Shown in pieces: positions 61,773-64,000 of a stretch of 64,000 nucleotides of DNA; the first letter of the stretch is position 1, and each line of letters begins with the position of its first letter. The notes beneath the pieces are model-generated. The model saw only the letters and a list, made by a program, of their open reading frames with translations, was not told the DNA's origin and did not search any database. The DNA comes from Lepidurus packardi (taxonomy: Eukaryota; Arthropoda; Branchiopoda; Notostraca; Triopsidae), in contig JAKZAN010000007.1 of assembly GCA_023053545.1 (NCBI GenBank), forward strand, positions 3,286,001 to 3,350,000, given 5' to 3'. The translations under genes were made by a program, and so were the position numbers.

Positions 61773-64000
61773 ATAATCTCCACAAACTCTGGTGTTTTTT
61801 CTTAAAAAGAAAATGAAAAAAATTAAATTATAGGAGTTTTTGGATTGGCTATATATAGTTTTTTGCTACCTGTGTTAAAGAAGTTATGTAGCCTCAATTT
61901 TCCAATGTGGAAGAGTTCTATTTAGCGCACAGCTACTAAAGACAGAAACACATGGGGCCTGCTTTTTGCAGCAATGAAATAAATAGCAAAAATGGCAGCC
62001 CAAAGCCTTCAACAAACGCGTAAGGTACAATGAACACAACTAGAAAAAAAATGTTGTTAGTCATTTTTAGTTCCAAATAAGTTACAGACGAATTTACGTT
62101 TTTATATGTAGACGGTTGAGATTTTGTGTGATAATTAAATTAGTTATTTAGTTGGTCTCCGGATATGGGAATGACAGCCAGCATCACGTGAAAACGAAAG
62201 GATGATTTTTCTTGTAAAGAATAGGTTTGTACAGTCGCGAAATACCCAGTCGTTATAACAAGTTCTTGTTTGAGTACAGGAAGTTATAAATATGAAAAAT
62301 CACAATCCTTTCACCTTATAAAACACGAAAAATTTTCACAGTTGGCTCACGAGTTTTTTCAACGGCACAAAAGTAGGGCACAAACTAGAGTCGGTCGGCC
62401 ATGAGCCATGCAACCAATCACGTGACAGCGTATTTCGGCGCGCGGTTTAAATTCAAACTGGCGCTTGGCTTGCCACGCTAAAAGTTATGAGTGTTATTGG
62501 AACCAAATAATCACAGCTTGTTTTCTGTCCCTTTATTGCACTGATAAATAAGTCCACAGACCCTTCCTTGTCTAAAAGGTCGTAATCCCTTTTGTTATAA
62601 ACAACTTTCACCTTTTGTAAAAGACCCATAAAAGAAACGGAAAAAGGACGCAAATAATGGGCGGAGATCGAAGACGTAGGCGAGTCTTTCCATTTCCCTA
62701 AGGACACCTAATCTTCTTTTATGTTTTCCGATAAGACGAAGGTTCTGTGAGTTGGGTTCACGTTTGGCATTTTTATGTCTTTTCTATTTCCATGTTGAAC
62801 CAATAGAAGGCAGCAGGTAAGCGAAAAAGACTTGATTCTAGTGCAATGCGCAAGCAAAAGTTTCGGGCGAAGAAATCGTCAACGGCGTTGTTACTTTATT
62901 TTTGTATGAAGGATAAAAACTTTTTATAAGTAGAAGAGCAGGAAAACTGAGAAGTGCTATACTTGACTCTAATACTTTCGCGACAATTCGACTTACAACT
63001 CGACTTACAAACTTTGTAAGCCGAAAAGTCGCAAATGAAAAAGAAAATAACAAAGATGGAACTGCTGTCAGCGAAACAATTTAAAGAAGTCCAACAGCCA
63101 GCTTATAATGAAAGCATCCAATCCAAAAAGAATCTTAAGTCTCTAGCTTGCCAATAAAGAAGCTTTTACACGCCAGCGCCACGAACTTTCGAGGTCCTGT
63201 TCACCCCAAATTTATAGCTACCATTTGGCCAATTCACTCTTAAACTGGCCAAACGAATGTCTGGAGTCCATCCTGGCTAATTTAGCCTCAATTAAGCTTC
63301 TTTTTTCTGTATTCCTCGTAGTATTACCCTTCTTTTCTCCATAGCCAGACCTAGAAATTTGGATCAACCATTAGAATATAGAGTACGGTTAGACAGTGAA
63401 CCACCATTTACCTTATCTAGTCTCCTTCTGGTAAAATTTTAGACGATAAAATAAAAAAAAACTTATTGCAGAAATTTTATATTAATGAAAGGTCTCATTT
63501 TTGTCCCCCGATTTCCAAGATTTTCGAAATGCGCCCCATAATTTGCACACGTCGTCGAACTGTCAAAATTAAAGTACAAAAATGTATTTCATAATAAACT
63601 TCACCAAACTAAATGACTTCTTAGCTGGTGACCTTGGAATCTGCACATGTTTTGTAAGAAATGCGTTGGGAGATATAGTAATAAGCAAATTGGCAAATAT
63701 ATATCTTCTATGACGTCATATGCTTCCAATGGCCCTTGTCTTTAGAAGTTTACGTTGAGCCTTGGATCTTAAATTGTACACTTAAAGTACAATACATCAA
63801 CTTGAAAAACACTCGTCTGAAGTTTTAGAAGGACTGTGTAAAGATTAGATTGGTGTAATTCAGATCACAGCACCATCAACCAACGGTTTTCCACATTCAA
63901 AAAGCGCGTGCTTTCTCCATAGCTTCACCACGCAATGAAGATATTACCCCAAGTAGTCTACTGCACTCTTATCAAAACTTAAACAATACATACCTAGATC
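61773..64000. other. Upstream/intergenic region at the right edge
   Basis: The TENT4 promoter should lie just right of 61772. A CACGTG E-box occurs near 62420 and a TGACGTCA octamer at 63711-63718. I could not support a coding exon. Short open frames near 62453-62707 and 62838-63053 lack family similarity or good splice context. Confidence 0.4.

Noticed and set aside
62453-63053. Possible small gene(s) near the right edge
   Set aside because: The short open frames show no domain, signal peptide, or supporting splice sites.

Overview
This window is eukaryotic nuclear DNA. The genes are interrupted by many short GT-AG introns, often 55-120 bp, and the non-coding DNA is AT-rich and full of small transposable elements. 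The proteins are animal, and their wording is arthropod: the XPB helicase, succinate dehydrogenase B and a DM4/DM12-type secreted protein all read like pancrustacean versions. I cannot name the species. All exon models were built by hand from reading frame, splice sites and family knowledge. Where a model is called complete, the exon phases add up to a whole number of codons.

Left part (1-18.9 kb), gene-dense: the 3' end of a CCDC50-like coiled-coil gene (+); an RPA-like OB-fold protein of possible mobile-element origin (-); INTS11, the Integrator endonuclease (+); a DUSP19-like phosphatase (-); PUSL1, a tRNA pseudouridine synthase (-); SDHB (+); an SGK3-like PX-domain kinase (-); and ERCC3/XPB (+). 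INTS11, DUSP19 and PUSL1 are packed so tightly that coding sequences overlap. INTS11 and DUSP19 share a palindromic TCATGA that holds both stop codons, and the PUSL1 coding end overlaps the DUSP19 start by 77 bp on the same strand.

Middle part (18.9-53.7 kb): a repeat-rich intergenic stretch (two copies of a diverged repeat around a 61-bp minisatellite, plus a tRNA-like SINE head), then one large minus-strand multiplexin (collagen XV/XVIII) gene. It spans 21.4-50.7 kb with 27 recognisable exons: signal peptide, TSPN/laminin-G-like domain, interrupted Gly-X-Y region, trimerisation domain, hinge and endostatin. Its long 5' introns hold three co-oriented copies of one inverted-repeat element (one with a nested hAT-type MITE), an 858-bp hAT-like element, a TTAA-flanked MITE, a fold-back element and SINE-like repeats.

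Right part (53.7-64 kb), gene-dense again: PRCC (+), PGGT1B (-), a DM4/DM12-family secreted protein (+) and a TENT4/Trf4-type non-canonical poly(A) polymerase (-), followed by about 2.2 kb with no recognised gene. Most genes are housekeeping: RNA processing (INTS11, PUSL1, PRCC, TENT4), DNA repair/transcription (XPB), respiration (SDHB), prenylation (PGGT1B) and signalling (SGK3, DUSP19). Neighbours are mostly arranged as divergent or convergent pairs. I see no operon-like functional cluster apart from the PUSL1-DUSP19 overlap.
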